Positions 12,753 to 21,462 of a DNA stretch of 63,353 nt are shown here, one piece after another. Position 1 is the first letter of the stretch; the number at the start of each line of letters is the position of its first letter. The translations under genes were made by a program, and so were the position numbers. The notes below the pieces were generated by a model. The model was not told where the DNA came from and searched no databases. It saw only the letters and a list, made by a program, of their open reading frames with translations. Origin of the DNA: Candidatus Polarisedimenticolia bacterium (GTDB lineage Bacteria; Acidobacteriota; Polarisedimenticolia; Gp22-AA2); NCBI GenBank assembly GCA_036001465.1, contig DASYUH010000013.1:156554-219906 (forward strand). Reading direction: 5' to 3'.

Positions 12753-13865
12753 ATGTCCGTCGGCGCAGACCTGTCGCTCGAGGAGAGGATCGGCCAGCTC
12801 TTCTGGATAGGCTTCCAGGGGACCTCCCTCGGGCCGGAACTCAGGGCCCTTCTGGACCAGGTTCGCCCGGGTGGCCTGATCCTGTTCTCCCGCAACATCG
12901 AGAGCGCCTCCCAGGTCCGCTCATTGACCGACGACCTGTACCGGGCGGTGCGCGTCCCTCCGTTCATCGCCCTCGACCAGGAAGGGGGCCGGGTCAACCG
13001 CCTCAAGCCGATCGTCGGGGCGATCCCGCCCAATCTCGAGCTTGCCGGTCGTCCCGACGCGGGGGCGGCGGTCAGGAGACATTCCCAGGCCACGGCGCAG
13101 GCGCTCAGGAGCCTCGGCTTCAGCGTCAATTTCGCCCCGGTGCTCGACCTGTCCGATCGCGACCCGCGCAATGGCATCGGCGATCGGGCCTACGGCCATG
13201 ATCCCGGGGTCGTCTGCCGGCTGGCCCGGGCGTTTCTCGAGGCCCATCTGAGCGCCGGAGTCGTTCCGGTCGGCAAGCATTTCCCCGGACTGGGGTCGGC
13301 ACGCGCCGACACCCACCTGACGCTGCCGGTCATCCAGAAGTCGCGGGCCCGGCTCTGGGACGAGGACCTGCTCCCCTACCGGCGGCTCCGAAGGAAACTC
13401 CCGGCCGTCATGGTCGGGCATGCGCACTATCCCGCCATCCAGGGGCCCGCCTCGGCGCCCGCCACCCTGTCGCGCCCGGTGGTGGACACCTTCCTTCGGA
13501 AGAAGGTGGAATACGGCGGGCTGATCCTGACCGACGACCTCGAAATGGGGGCGGTGGATCAGACCCCCGGTGGCGGCCTGGCTCTGCGCGCCCTGGCCGC
13601 GGGTCACGATGGCCTCATGTTCTGCAGCTCGGAGGTGAAGATCCGCGCGGCGCACGCCGAGCTGCTCGCGGCCGTACGGGAGGGGGATGTCGGGGCCGCC
13701 CGCATCGGTGCTTCGGTCCGCCGCATGCTCCGGCTGAAGAACCGCTTCCTCGTGAGGCGCCGCCGGGCGCCGCATGCCCCGGAGAGCGTCGATCGCAGCC
13801 GCCGGCTGCTGGCCTCCCTGGGTGGAGGGGCCGATTCCGGGGTCGACCCGACCGCTCGGAGCTGA
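12753..13865 (+). CDS. glycoside hydrolase family 3, NagZ-like beta-N-acetylhexosaminidase
   Basis: A 370-residue single-domain GH3 enzyme. The TIM-barrel landmarks are GLILFSRNI, ALDQEGGRVNRL, NFAPVLDL, KHFPGLGSARADTHLTLP and the nucleophile region LTDDLEMGAV. NagZ enzymes remove N-acetylglucosamine from anhydromuropeptides in the cytoplasm during peptidoglycan recycling. The NagZ-type His-Asp loop after KHFPG is present in altered form (GLGSARADTH instead of GHGDTxxDSH), so substrate may differ. There is no signal peptide. The gene ends 4 nt from the convergent purC stop. Confidence 0.85.
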   Translation: MSVGADLSLEERIGQLFWIGFQGTSLGPELRALLDQVRPGGLILFSRNIESASQVRSLTDDLYRAVRVPPFIALDQEGGRVNRLKPIVGAIPPNLELAGRPDAGAAVRRHSQATAQALRSLGFSVNFAPVLDLSDRDPRNGIGDRAYGHDPGVVCRLARAFLEAHLSAGVVPVGKHFPGLGSARADTHLTLPVIQKSRARLWDEDLLPYRRLRRKLPAVMVGHAHYPAIQGPASAPATLSRPVVDTFLRKKVEYGGLILTDDLEMGAVDQTPGGGLALRALAAGHDGLMFCSSEVKIRAAHAELLAAVREGDVGAARIGASVRRMLRLKNRFLVRRRRAPHAPESVDRSRRLLASLGGGADSGVDPTARS

Positions 13866-13868
13866 ACT

Positions 13869-14759
13869 CTATTCCAGGGGTTGACCCGTCAGGCGCGTGA
13901 AAATATCGACATAGCGCCGGCTGGCTCCCTGGACGATTTCATCGGGGAGCCGGGGCGCCGGCGGATTCTTGTCCCAGCCGATCGATTCCAGGTAGTCGCG
14001 GACGTACTGCTTGTCGAGGGATGGCTGGGCGCCGCCTTCCCGGTAGGTCTCCTTCGGCCAGAAGCGGGACGAGTCGGGCGTCATGACTTCATCGGCCAGG
14101 ACCATGCCGTCCCGGTCGCGCCCGAATTCGAACTTCGTGTCGGCGATGATGATGCCGCGCGATTCGGCGTGCTCGCATCCCTTCCTGTAGATCTGCAGGC
14201 TGAGGTCCCGCACGCTCACGGCGGTTTCGCGCCCCACAAGGTCCACCACCTTGGCAAAGGGGATGTTCTCGTCGTGCCCGGTGACCGCCTTGGTGGACGG
14301 CGTGAACAGGGGCTCCGGCAGGCGGCACGACTCCTTGAGCCCGGGAGGCAGCCTGAGGCCGCAGACCGATCCGGTCTTCACGTACTCCTTGAACCCCGAT
14401 CCGGCCAGGTAGCCGCGCACCACGCATTCGACCGGCAGCATGTCGAGCCGGGTGACCAGGACCGACCGTCCTTTCAGGATTTCGGCATGCCGGCGCAGCA
14501 ATCCGGGAAAGCGCTCGACCCGGTGTTCCCGAAGATGATTGCGCACCAGGCCCGCGGTCTTCCCGAACCAGAAGATGGAGATCTGGTTCAGGACCTTCCC
14601 CTTGTCCGGTATGCCGTTCGGCAGGATGTGATCGAACGCCGAGATCCGATCGGTCGAGACGATGAGAAGCGCGTCCCCCAGATCGTAGTTGTCCCGGACT
14701 TTTCCGCGACTGAGAAGCCTCAGGTCCGGGAATTCCGACTGCACGAGCGGGGCGGTCAT
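13869..14759 (-). CDS. purC: phosphoribosylaminoimidazole-succinocarboxamide synthase
   Basis: A 296-residue SAICAR synthetase, which condenses CAIR and aspartate with ATP in purine synthesis. Motifs in order: LLSRGKVRDNYDLGD, STDRISAFDHILPNGIPDKG, VECVVRGYLAGSG, IIIADTKFEFG and DEVMTPDSSRFWP. The length is that of the long (yeast-like) form found in many bacteria rather than the 240-residue E. coli form. The ATG at 14759 opens MTAPLVQSEFPDLRLL with GGAG nearby; a much longer frame upstream is non-coding. Confidence 0.96.
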   Translation of the reverse strand: MTAPLVQSEFPDLRLLSRGKVRDNYDLGDALLIVSTDRISAFDHILPNGIPDKGKVLNQISIFWFGKTAGLVRNHLREHRVERFPGLLRRHAEILKGRSVLVTRLDMLPVECVVRGYLAGSGFKEYVKTGSVCGLRLPPGLKESCRLPEPLFTPSTKAVTGHDENIPFAKVVDLVGRETAVSVRDLSLQIYRKGCEHAESRGIIIADTKFEFGRDRDGMVLADEVMTPDSSRFWPKETYREGGAQPSLDKQYVRDYLESIGWDKNPPAPRLPDEIVQGASRRYVDIFTRLTGQPLE

Positions 14760-14794
14760 GCGCCTGGTCTCCGTGTCGTCGTTCGAGGCTGCGC

Positions 14795-14824
14795 ATCCTA
14801 GGATCTCTTCCGCGCGCGTGTCAA
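14795..14824 (-). promoter_or_regulatory. promoter of purC
   Basis: Minus-strand TTGACA (14819-14824), 18-nt spacer, TAGGAT (14795-14800), giving a leader of about 28 nt. Confidence 0.6.
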
Positions 14825-14865
14825 TCCAGGCGCGGCGCATCCCCCGCTCGAAGCCCGGGCGCCGA

Positions 14866-14895
14866 TTGACCTGCCAGGCGGTCCAGGCATATAAG
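14866..14895 (+). promoter_or_regulatory. promoter of the ABC substrate-binding fusion gene
   Basis: TTGACC (14866-14871), 18-nt spacer, TATAAG (14890-14895), divergent from the purC promoter. Confidence 0.6.
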
Positions 14896-14975
14896 GGCTC
14901 CATGGCATGCGGGCCGGTGCGTCCATTCCTCGCGTCCGGCTGTCGGGTGCCCTCGCGGGCACCGTGGAGGTCTCC

Positions 14976-16166
14976 ATGATGTCCACACACGGGTCTCGGA
15001 TCCTGGCGGCGATCGCGATGCCGCTCGCCGGCCTGCTTTCCCCTTCTTCCGCCGTCGCCCACGTCGAGGTCGCGACCATTGCGGGAACCGTCGCCGACTC
15101 CGCCGGGAATCCGCTGGCGGGGGCCCGGCTGCTCCTCGCGGGAGACGGGATCGGCCCCTCGTGGGCCATCACCGACGCCCGCGGGCGGTACCGCTTCCCG
15201 GCCCTCTCCCCGCATCACGTGTGCTCCGTGACCGCCGAGCGCGACGGCTTCCGATCGATCCAGTACGAGGGGATGGTGACCGAGCCCGGACGCACGCGCC
15301 GGATGGACTTCAGGCTGAAGCGCCCCAACGAGCGCGACATCGCCGCCCTGGTGACCAAGGACCCCTTCCCCTACGACGAGTTCCTTCGGGGCCTCGCGGC
15401 GCGGGCCGGGAGCCCGGTGCGCGTGATCGATCTCGATCGCGAAAGGGACCCGGCCGAGACCGTCCGAAGGATCGGGGCCGAAAAGCCGGACCTGATCGTG
15501 GCCGCGGGCCTGCGGGCCGCCCGCCTGGTGCGTCGCGAGATCCGGGACATTCCTTCGATCCTGACCCTGATCACCGACGCGCGGCGGCACGACTTGAAGA
15601 CCGACACGATCGGCCTGCTGCTCAACCAGCCGGATGCCGATCGACTGATCGAGCGGGTGTCGGGCGTTCTCCCGGCCCTGCGACGCGTGGGGATGGTCTA
15701 CCAGGCGGACACGTCGTCGCTCCTGGTGCACGATCTGCGCGAGGCGGCGGAGCGCCGCGGGGTGCAGGTCGAATTCCGGCTCTGCCGCGCCATCGGAGAC
15801 CTCCTGCCGGCCCTGAACAGCCTGCGGGGACGGATCGACGCCTTGATCGTGCCCGACGACGAGCTGACCTCCATCCCGCGCGCCCGCGAGGTGATCACCA
15901 CGTGGGCGATCAAGAACCGCCTGCCTCTGGCCGCCCCGACCCCTGAATGGGCGGAGCAGGGCGCCCTGCTCTCCTACGGCGCCTCGTACGAGCGCCTCGG
16001 CGAGGAGACCTCGAGTCTGGCGAATCGGGTGCTGAGCGGCGCGCTCCTGCCGGGGGACATCGAGGCGCTGCGGGCGGGAGATCCCGAGCTGCTGGTCAAC
16101 CGGGACACCGCGAAGCGGCTGGGGATCGAGATTCCTTCCGGAGCCCGGGTGGACACGATCTTCTGA
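14976..16166 (+). CDS. secreted fusion: carboxypeptidase-regulatory-like domain plus ABC_sub_bind domain
   Basis: About 396 residues with a signal peptide (MMSTHGSRILAAIAMPLAG...AVAH). A beta-sandwich resembling the carboxypeptidase regulatory-like (CNA-B-like) family follows at about residues 32-110 (GTVADSAGNPLAGARLLL and TDARGRYRFPAL). The rest matches the periplasmic substrate-binding family PF04392 (TrpX/DUF534 type): ADRLIERVSGVLPALRRVGMVYQ and GRIDALIVPDDELTS. GGAGG 5 nt before the ATG decides the start. No ABC permease or ATPase is adjacent, so it may act as a stand-alone ligand binder. The fusion is unusual. Confidence 0.75.
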   Translation: MMSTHGSRILAAIAMPLAGLLSPSSAVAHVEVATIAGTVADSAGNPLAGARLLLAGDGIGPSWAITDARGRYRFPALSPHHVCSVTAERDGFRSIQYEGMVTEPGRTRRMDFRLKRPNERDIAALVTKDPFPYDEFLRGLAARAGSPVRVIDLDRERDPAETVRRIGAEKPDLIVAAGLRAARLVRREIRDIPSILTLITDARRHDLKTDTIGLLLNQPDADRLIERVSGVLPALRRVGMVYQADTSSLLVHDLREAAERRGVQVEFRLCRAIGDLLPALNSLRGRIDALIVPDDELTSIPRAREVITTWAIKNRLPLAAPTPEWAEQGALLSYGASYERLGEETSSLANRVLSGALLPGDIEALRAGDPELLVNRDTAKRLGIEIPSGARVDTIF

Positions 16167-16173
16167 GGAACGC

Positions 16174-16863
16174 TCAGCGCAGGGGCCGGACCTCGCGCAC
16201 CCCTTCGATCTTCCACAGCTCGCCCAGGATCTTCTTGTGCTCGCGGTGCGCGTCGCAGTAGGGCACCGTCAGGACCACGTGGTCGTCCGCCCGGCGGAGG
16301 TGGAACGACTCGAGCGGCCGCCCGAGGGAGCGCAGGGCGACCTCGATCTCGCGGCGCGTCCGCCCGTTGTCGTCGTCGAAGGCGATCTGGCAGTCGTGGT
16401 AGGTGCAACGGCTGAAGACCCGCCGCTCGACCAGCCCGAGACCCACCAGGACGACCAGGATGATCCCGGTGGTGATCAGCGCGATGATCCCGTAGCCCGC
16501 CCCGATCGTCATGCCGACGGCCGAGACCACCCAGATCATGGCCGCCGAGGTCAGGCCGATGATTCGCCCGCGCGACTGGATGATCGTCCCGGCGCCGAGG
16601 AAACCGATCCCGGTCACGACCTGCGCCGCGATCCGGCCCGGGTCGCTCGGCCGGTCCGCCGCGATCACCATGGCGACTTTCGTCGACAGCCACATGAAGA
16701 GCATCGACCCCAGGCAGATGAGGATGTTGGTGCGGAACCCGGCGGGCTTGTCCTTGATCTCGCGCTCGACGCCGATGAGCCCGCCGCACACGATCGCCAG
16801 GAGCGCCTTGACGACGAAGTCGATCACCATGGGGCTCGTCAGATCCCAGGACTCGGGCACCAT
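16174..16863 (-). CDS. MgtC/SapB family membrane protein
   Basis: A 229-residue protein: four or five N-terminal membrane helices and a C-terminal soluble domain of about 80 residues with an ACT-like look. The MgtC signature is clear: GGLIGVEREIKDKPAGFRTN, then GIGFLGAGTII and LTSAAMIWVVSAVGMTIGAGYG. Relatives help survival under low magnesium and inhibit F-type ATP synthase in some pathogens; in most free-living bacteria the role is unknown. I chose the ATG giving MVPESWDL, with GGAG upstream. The gene is convergent with the ABC fusion gene (7-nt gap) and divergent from htrA. Confidence 0.9.
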   Translation of the reverse strand: MVPESWDLTSPMVIDFVVKALLAIVCGGLIGVEREIKDKPAGFRTNILICLGSMLFMWLSTKVAMVIAADRPSDPGRIAAQVVTGIGFLGAGTIIQSRGRIIGLTSAAMIWVVSAVGMTIGAGYGIIALITTGIILVVLVGLGLVERRVFSRCTYHDCQIAFDDDNGRTRREIEVALRSLGRPLESFHLRRADDHVVLTVPYCDAHREHKKILGELWKIEGVREVRPLR

Positions 16864-16907
16864 CGTCTCCGTCCTTCCGTTCCTCGAAACACCCCGAGGG
16901 TCGACGG

Positions 16908-16913
16908 TATAAT
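16908..16913 (+). promoter_or_regulatory. -10 box upstream of htrA
   Basis: A perfect TATAAT ends 24 nt before the htrA ATG. No convincing -35 hexamer sits at 16-18 nt, so an activator or alternative factor may help. Confidence 0.45.
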
Positions 16914-16937
16914 TACATCCTTTCCCAGGGGGATGCA

Positions 16938-18200
16938 ATGAACCGCGCGCTGGCGGATCGGGACGGGAGGAAGGGGGTGACCTCCGCCGGCCTGCTGCTC
17001 GCGGGGGCCTGTCTGGGCGCAGCCTTGCTCGCGCTGGTCTCGACGGCCCGCCGACACGGCCACCCGGAGATCGGGCGGGGCCAGTCCGCCGGAGGGGCGG
17101 AGGCCCCGGCCGAGGGTCCGCGCGGCCTCTCCCCCTCTCAGGCGCCGCACCTCGACGCAGGCTCGACGTCCCGGACGTCCCAGGACGGCTACGCCGCCAT
17201 CGCCCGCGCCGTCATGCCTGCGGTCGTGAACATCTCCTCCTACAAGGTCATCCGCACCTACCAGTATTCGCCGTTCCTGGTCGATCCGTTCTTCCGCGAT
17301 TTCTTCGGCGAGGAGTTCCCCGGCCTCGTGGTTCCCCGCGACCAGCGCGCCATGAGCCTCGGCTCCGGCGTCCTCGTGGACGACCAGGGGACCATCCTGA
17401 CCAACTACCACGTGGTCGAGCAGGCCCAGGAGGTGAAGGCGGCGCTCGGGGACGGACGGGAGATGCGGGCCAGGATCGTCGGCGCCGATCAGCGCACCGA
17501 CCTCGCGGTGCTGCGCGTCGAGCGGGACTCCCTGCCCCACGCGGTCATGGGGGACTCGGAGAGGCTCGAGGTGGGGGACATCGTGCTGGCGATCGGCAAC
17601 CCGTTCGGGCTGGGCGAGACCGTCACCATGGGGATCGTCAGCGCCATCGGGCGCGGCAGCCTCGGCCTGGCCGACTACGAGGACTTCATCCAGACCGACG
17701 CGGCGATCAACCCGGGCAACTCGGGCGGGGCGCTGGTGAACACCCGCGGCGAGGTGGTCGGCATCAGCACCGCGATCTACTCGCGCTCCGGCGGGTACCA
17801 GGGGATCGGCTTCGCCATTCCCTCCAACATGGCGCGCGACGTGCTCGACAGCATTCTGAAGAACGGCCGCGTCGTGCGCGGCTACGCCGGGATCGCCGTC
17901 CAGAACCTCACGCCCGAGATGGCCCGCGCCTTCGATCTCGGCGAGCTTCGCGGCGCCATCGTCGCGTCGCTCGATCCGGACGGCCCGGCCGCCGCGGCGG
18001 GCCTTCATCGCGGCGACGTCATCGTCTCGTTCCGCGGCCGGACGGTCGTCACGGACAACGATCTGCGCACGCAGCTGTCGCGCCTCAGGCCGGGCGACCG
18101 GGCGGCCCTGGAGTTCGTCCGGGACGGGCGCCGGCGCGAGGCGACGATCGTCCTGTCGGAGCCGCCCGCGGGGCAGCGGGGCCCGGCGCGCCGCCGCTGA
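16938..18200 (+). CDS. HtrA/DegP-type periplasmic serine protease with one PDZ domain
   Basis: A 420-residue protein. An N-terminal membrane anchor or signal (SAGLLLAGACLGAALLALVS) and a flexible linker precede a trypsin-like domain (about residues 90-285). The catalytic triad is His in TNYHVVEQ, Asp in RTDLAVLRV and Ser in NPGNSGGALVN. One PDZ domain (about 300-410, from GYAGIAVQNLTPEM) recognises exposed C-termini. Such proteases degrade misfolded envelope proteins. AGGGGG lies 5 nt before the ATG. Single-PDZ architecture is like DegS or bacterial HtrA rather than two-PDZ DegP. Its 3' end overlaps dnaE2 by 116 nt. Confidence 0.93.
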   Translation: MNRALADRDGRKGVTSAGLLLAGACLGAALLALVSTARRHGHPEIGRGQSAGGAEAPAEGPRGLSPSQAPHLDAGSTSRTSQDGYAAIARAVMPAVVNISSYKVIRTYQYSPFLVDPFFRDFFGEEFPGLVVPRDQRAMSLGSGVLVDDQGTILTNYHVVEQAQEVKAALGDGREMRARIVGADQRTDLAVLRVERDSLPHAVMGDSERLEVGDIVLAIGNPFGLGETVTMGIVSAIGRGSLGLADYEDFIQTDAAINPGNSGGALVNTRGEVVGISTAIYSRSGGYQGIGFAIPSNMARDVLDSILKNGRVVRGYAGIAVQNLTPEMARAFDLGELRGAIVASLDPDGPAAAAGLHRGDVIVSFRGRTVVTDNDLRTQLSRLRPGDRAALEFVRDGRRREATIVLSEPPAGQRGPARRR

Positions 18201-21200
18201 CCGGCCTCGGCGCTCCGCCGTCGATCGGCCGCGGCGCCACCCGGTCCAGCCAGGCCGCCTCCTCGACCGTCATCGCCACCGCCCCGAACTCCTCTTCGAT
18301 CGTCCCCTTCAGGACGAACGGCCGCGCCGCCGTGAGCATGCCGCAGAAGCGCTCGTAGGCGCGCGGGAAGAACGTGGTCTCGTAGATCGCCGTGGTGTCC
18401 TCGAAGGAGATGAACTCCATCGGCTCGTCCTCCTTCGTGGTCACCACCTTCCCGGTGACGAGCCAGCCGATCGTCGCCACCCTCCTCCCCACGTGCTCCT
18501 TGAGCGCCGCGGCCCGCACCGGCCGGATCCCGGCCTGCCGCAAGGCCAGGAGGTGCCCGCGATACAGCGTCAGCGGGTGCCGGCTCACCAGGAAGCCGAG
18601 GGCGTCGGCCTCGTCCCTGAGCAGGCGCGCCTCGTCGTACGGCCGCGGATCCGGCAGCGGCCCCAGGTCGGGAGGAAACAGGGAGCGCGCCGCCGAGCGC
18701 CGCCCCTCCGTCTTCGCCTCCCACTCCGCCAGCCGCCAGTGCAGCCGCGGCCGGACCGCCAGATCGGGGCCGGCCGCCGCGCCGGACCCGGTCGCGCCTG
18801 TCGCCGGCCGCGCGGCCGCGGCACGCTCGGCCCCGAACCCGATGCCGTCGAACGCGCCGGCGCGGATGAGGAGGCGCGCGTCCGACGGATCGATCGGCAC
18901 GCGCCCGAGGAATTCGTCGAACGAGGCGAACGGTCCGCCCTCCTTGCGCTCGGCGAGGATCGCCTCGAGCGCCTCGTCGCGCAGCCCCTTGATCTGCATC
19001 AGGCCGACGCGCACAGTACCCCGCTCCTCCCGGTCCGGCGCCCGCTGCCCCGGCGGCGCGCCCTGCTCCGCCCGCGCGCTCCCGCCGGTGTACGCCCTGG
19101 CGCTCTCGTTGATGTCCGGCAGAAGCACCTCGAGCCCCATCCGGCGGCACTCGGAGACGTACGCGAAGGTCGAGTAGTAGCCGCCCCCGTTGCTGATGAC
19201 CGCCGCCATGAACTCGGCCGGGTGGTGCGCCTTGAGGTAGCACGCCTTGAACGACACGAGGGCGTACGAGGCCGAGTGCGGCTTGCAGAAGGAGTAGCCG
19301 GCGAACGACAGGATCATCCGCCAGACCTCTCCGACGACTTCGGGAGGGATGCCGCGCTCCCCCGCCCCCCGGGTGAACTGCTGCCGGTAGTCCTCGACCT
19401 TCTTCCCGGCCCACTTCTTCGACAGCACCTTGCGCAGGCCGTCCGCCTCGGCGTCGCTGAAGCCGGCCATGCGGATGGCGGTGCGCGCCACGTCCTCCTG
19501 GTAGCACATGATCCCGTAGGTCTCGTGCAGCACCTCGTCGAGGATCGGGTGGAGCGACGTCCAGGCGCCGCCGCGCAGGCGGCGGACGTACTCGCGGATG
19601 TAGTCGTTGGCGGCCGGCCGGATGATCGACGAGTGGATGACCAGGTGCTCGAAGTCGCCGCGGCGCGTCTTCTGCTGCAGCTGCCGCATGGCCGGCGACT
19701 CGACGTAGAACACCCCCATCGTGTCGCCGTCCCGGATCTTCTCCTGCGTGCGCGGGTCGTCGATCGGGTCGAACGAGCCGGACGGCAGGTCCGGACCGCC
19801 GTGCTCCCGGACGGCGGCGCAGGCGTCGCGGATGACCGACAGCGAACGGTTCCCCAGGAGATCGATCTTGACCAGGCCGGCCTCCTCGGCCTGGTCCTTC
19901 TCCCACTGGATGACCCGCACCCCCTTCGCCGCCCGCTCCACCGGCACGTGGCGCGACACCCCGTCGGGGGCGATCACGACCCCGCCGCAGTGCACCGACA
20001 GGTGGCGCGGGAAGCCCTCGAGCCGCGCCGCCGCCTCCAGGATCTCCGGCCACGGCGGCCGCGCCAGCACCCCTCCCTGTCGCGGGTCGAACTCCGCGCC
20101 GCGGAAGAGCGGCGAACGTCGCGTCGCCTCGAGCGCCGTCTCCGCCCCCCAGTAGCGCGACAGGCCCGAGGCGACCCGGGCGATCTCCGCGTCCGGCAGG
20201 CCGTAGACCTTCGCCACCTCGCGCACCGCGGCCCGGGCCCGGAAGGTGACGTGGTTGGCGATCATCGCCGTGCGCTCCTCGCCGAGCGTCCTGAACACCC
20301 AGTCGAGCAGGTCGTCCCGCTCGTCCCAGCAGAAGTCGACGTCGATGTCGGGCGGGTCGACCCGGCCGCGGTTCAGGAAGCGCTCGAAGTACAGGTCGTG
20401 CCGGATCGGCTCGACGTGCGTGATGCCGAGCACGTACGAGACGATCGACGCCGCCGCCGACCCCCTTCCACATGTACGAGGAGAGCGCCTCACGATCTCC
20501 TGCACCACCAGGAAGTAGTCGGCGAAATTCTTCTCGCGGATGATCGCCAGCTCGTGATCGAGCCGGGCGCGCACCTGCGGCGTGACCGCGCCGTACCGCC
20601 AGCGCGCCCCCTCCTCGCAGCGCGCCTCGAGCAGGGCGAGCGAGTCGCCGGACGCGCCGTCGATCTTCAGGTCCGCGAAGCGCGGGAAGACGAGCGCCCC
20701 CCAGGGGGGCGCGTCGAGGACGCACTCCTCCGCGATGCGCGCCGTCGCCGCCACCGCCTCGGGGCAGTGCGGGTAGGCGCGCTCCATCTCGAGGGGCGGC
20801 TTGAGCCAGGCCTGCGGCGACGCCAGATCCTCCGGCGGGACGCGGTCGAGCGTGGTGTTGAGGGAGATGGCGCGCAGCAGCCGGTGCAGGTCGAAGCCCC
20901 CCGCGTCCACGAAGTGCACGTCGTTGACCGCGACCGGCCCGATGCCGAGCCGCCGCGCGGCGCGCAGCCGGTGGAACGTCCCCTCCGCCGCCGACGGCGC
21001 CGACGACGACCCGAGCGCCAGATGCAGATCGCGCGCCCCGCGAGCCTCGAGCGCCGCCTGCAGCAGGGCCAAAGACGGCGACAGGACGACCAGCCCGCGG
21101 GTGTCTCCCTTGAGCGCGTCCAGGACCGAGAAGCCGGGGTCGAGATGCCGCCGCGTCAGGATGCGGCAGAGGTTGGCGTACCCCTCCGCCGTCTTCACCA

Positions 21201-21462
21201 GAAGCGTCGCCCTCTCCCCCGCCTCGCGGCGCCGCGCGTCGGGGGCCGTCACCTCCGCCCCGAGGACGGGCGAGAGCCCGCAGTCGAGGGCGATCTCCCG
21301 GAAGCGCACCGCCCCGTACAGCCCGTCCACGTCGGTGCAGGCGATCGCCCGCATGCCGCGCTCCGCCGCGGCGGCGCACAGCGCCTCGAGGCTCGCGGCG
21401 CCGCGCATCAGGCTGTAGTGCGAGCGGACTTGAAGATGGACGAAGGCGGGAGGATCGCTCAT
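18085..21462 (-). CDS. dnaE2: error-prone DNA polymerase III alpha subunit (DnaE2/ImuC)
   Basis: A 1125-residue C-family polymerase acting in SOS translesion synthesis. The N-terminal PHP domain begins HLQVRSHYSLMRGAAS. The palm carries the catalytic aspartates in PPDIDVDF and the later VKIDLLGNRSLSVI, and CGRGSAAASIVSYVLGITH is typical of the DnaE2 branch. Helix-hairpin-helix (MQIKGLRDEALEAIL) and OB domains follow. The ATG overlaps the imuB stop by 4 nt. The last 40-odd residues are Pro/Gly/Arg/Ala-rich and run antisense across the end of htrA, so the true functional end of the fold is near AVAMTVEEAAWLDRV. Confidence 0.94.
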   Translation of the reverse strand: MSDPPAFVHLQVRSHYSLMRGAASLEALCAAAAERGMRAIACTDVDGLYGAVRFREIALDCGLSPVLGAEVTAPDARRREAGERATLLVKTAEGYANLCRILTRRHLDPGFSVLDALKGDTRGLVVLSPSLALLQAALEARGARDLHLALGSSSAPSAAEGTFHRLRAARRLGIGPVAVNDVHFVDAGGFDLHRLLRAISLNTTLDRVPPEDLASPQAWLKPPLEMERAYPHCPEAVAATARIAEECVLDAPPWGALVFPRFADLKIDGASGDSLALLEARCEEGARWRYGAVTPQVRARLDHELAIIREKNFADYFLVVQEIVRRSPRTCGRGSAAASIVSYVLGITHVEPIRHDLYFERFLNRGRVDPPDIDVDFCWDERDDLLDWVFRTLGEERTAMIANHVTFRARAAVREVAKVYGLPDAEIARVASGLSRYWGAETALEATRRSPLFRGAEFDPRQGGVLARPPWPEILEAAARLEGFPRHLSVHCGGVVIAPDGVSRHVPVERAAKGVRVIQWEKDQAEEAGLVKIDLLGNRSLSVIRDACAAVREHGGPDLPSGSFDPIDDPRTQEKIRDGDTMGVFYVESPAMRQLQQKTRRGDFEHLVIHSSIIRPAANDYIREYVRRLRGGAWTSLHPILDEVLHETYGIMCYQEDVARTAIRMAGFSDAEADGLRKVLSKKWAGKKVEDYRQQFTRGAGERGIPPEVVGEVWRMILSFAGYSFCKPHSASYALVSFKACYLKAHHPAEFMAAVISNGGGYYSTFAYVSECRRMGLEVLLPDINESARAYTGGSARAEQGAPPGQRAPDREERGTVRVGLMQIKGLRDEALEAILAERKEGGPFASFDEFLGRVPIDPSDARLLIRAGAFDGIGFGAERAAAARPATGATGSGAAAGPDLAVRPRLHWRLAEWEAKTEGRRSAARSLFPPDLGPLPDPRPYDEARLLRDEADALGFLVSRHPLTLYRGHLLALRQAGIRPVRAAALKEHVGRRVATIGWLVTGKVVTTKEDEPMEFISFEDTTAIYETTFFPRAYERFCGMLTAARPFVLKGTIEEEFGAVAMTVEEAAWLDRVAPRPIDGGAPRPVSGGAPGPAAPRAAPTGRSSPRAGARPGRTPGPPGRPA

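Noticed and set aside
20440-20500. Possible frameshift in dnaE2, because the sequence around the palm differs from ordinary DnaE
   Set aside because: The frame reads straight through RRSPRTCGRGSAAAS, which fits the DnaE2 branch, so the gene is intact.
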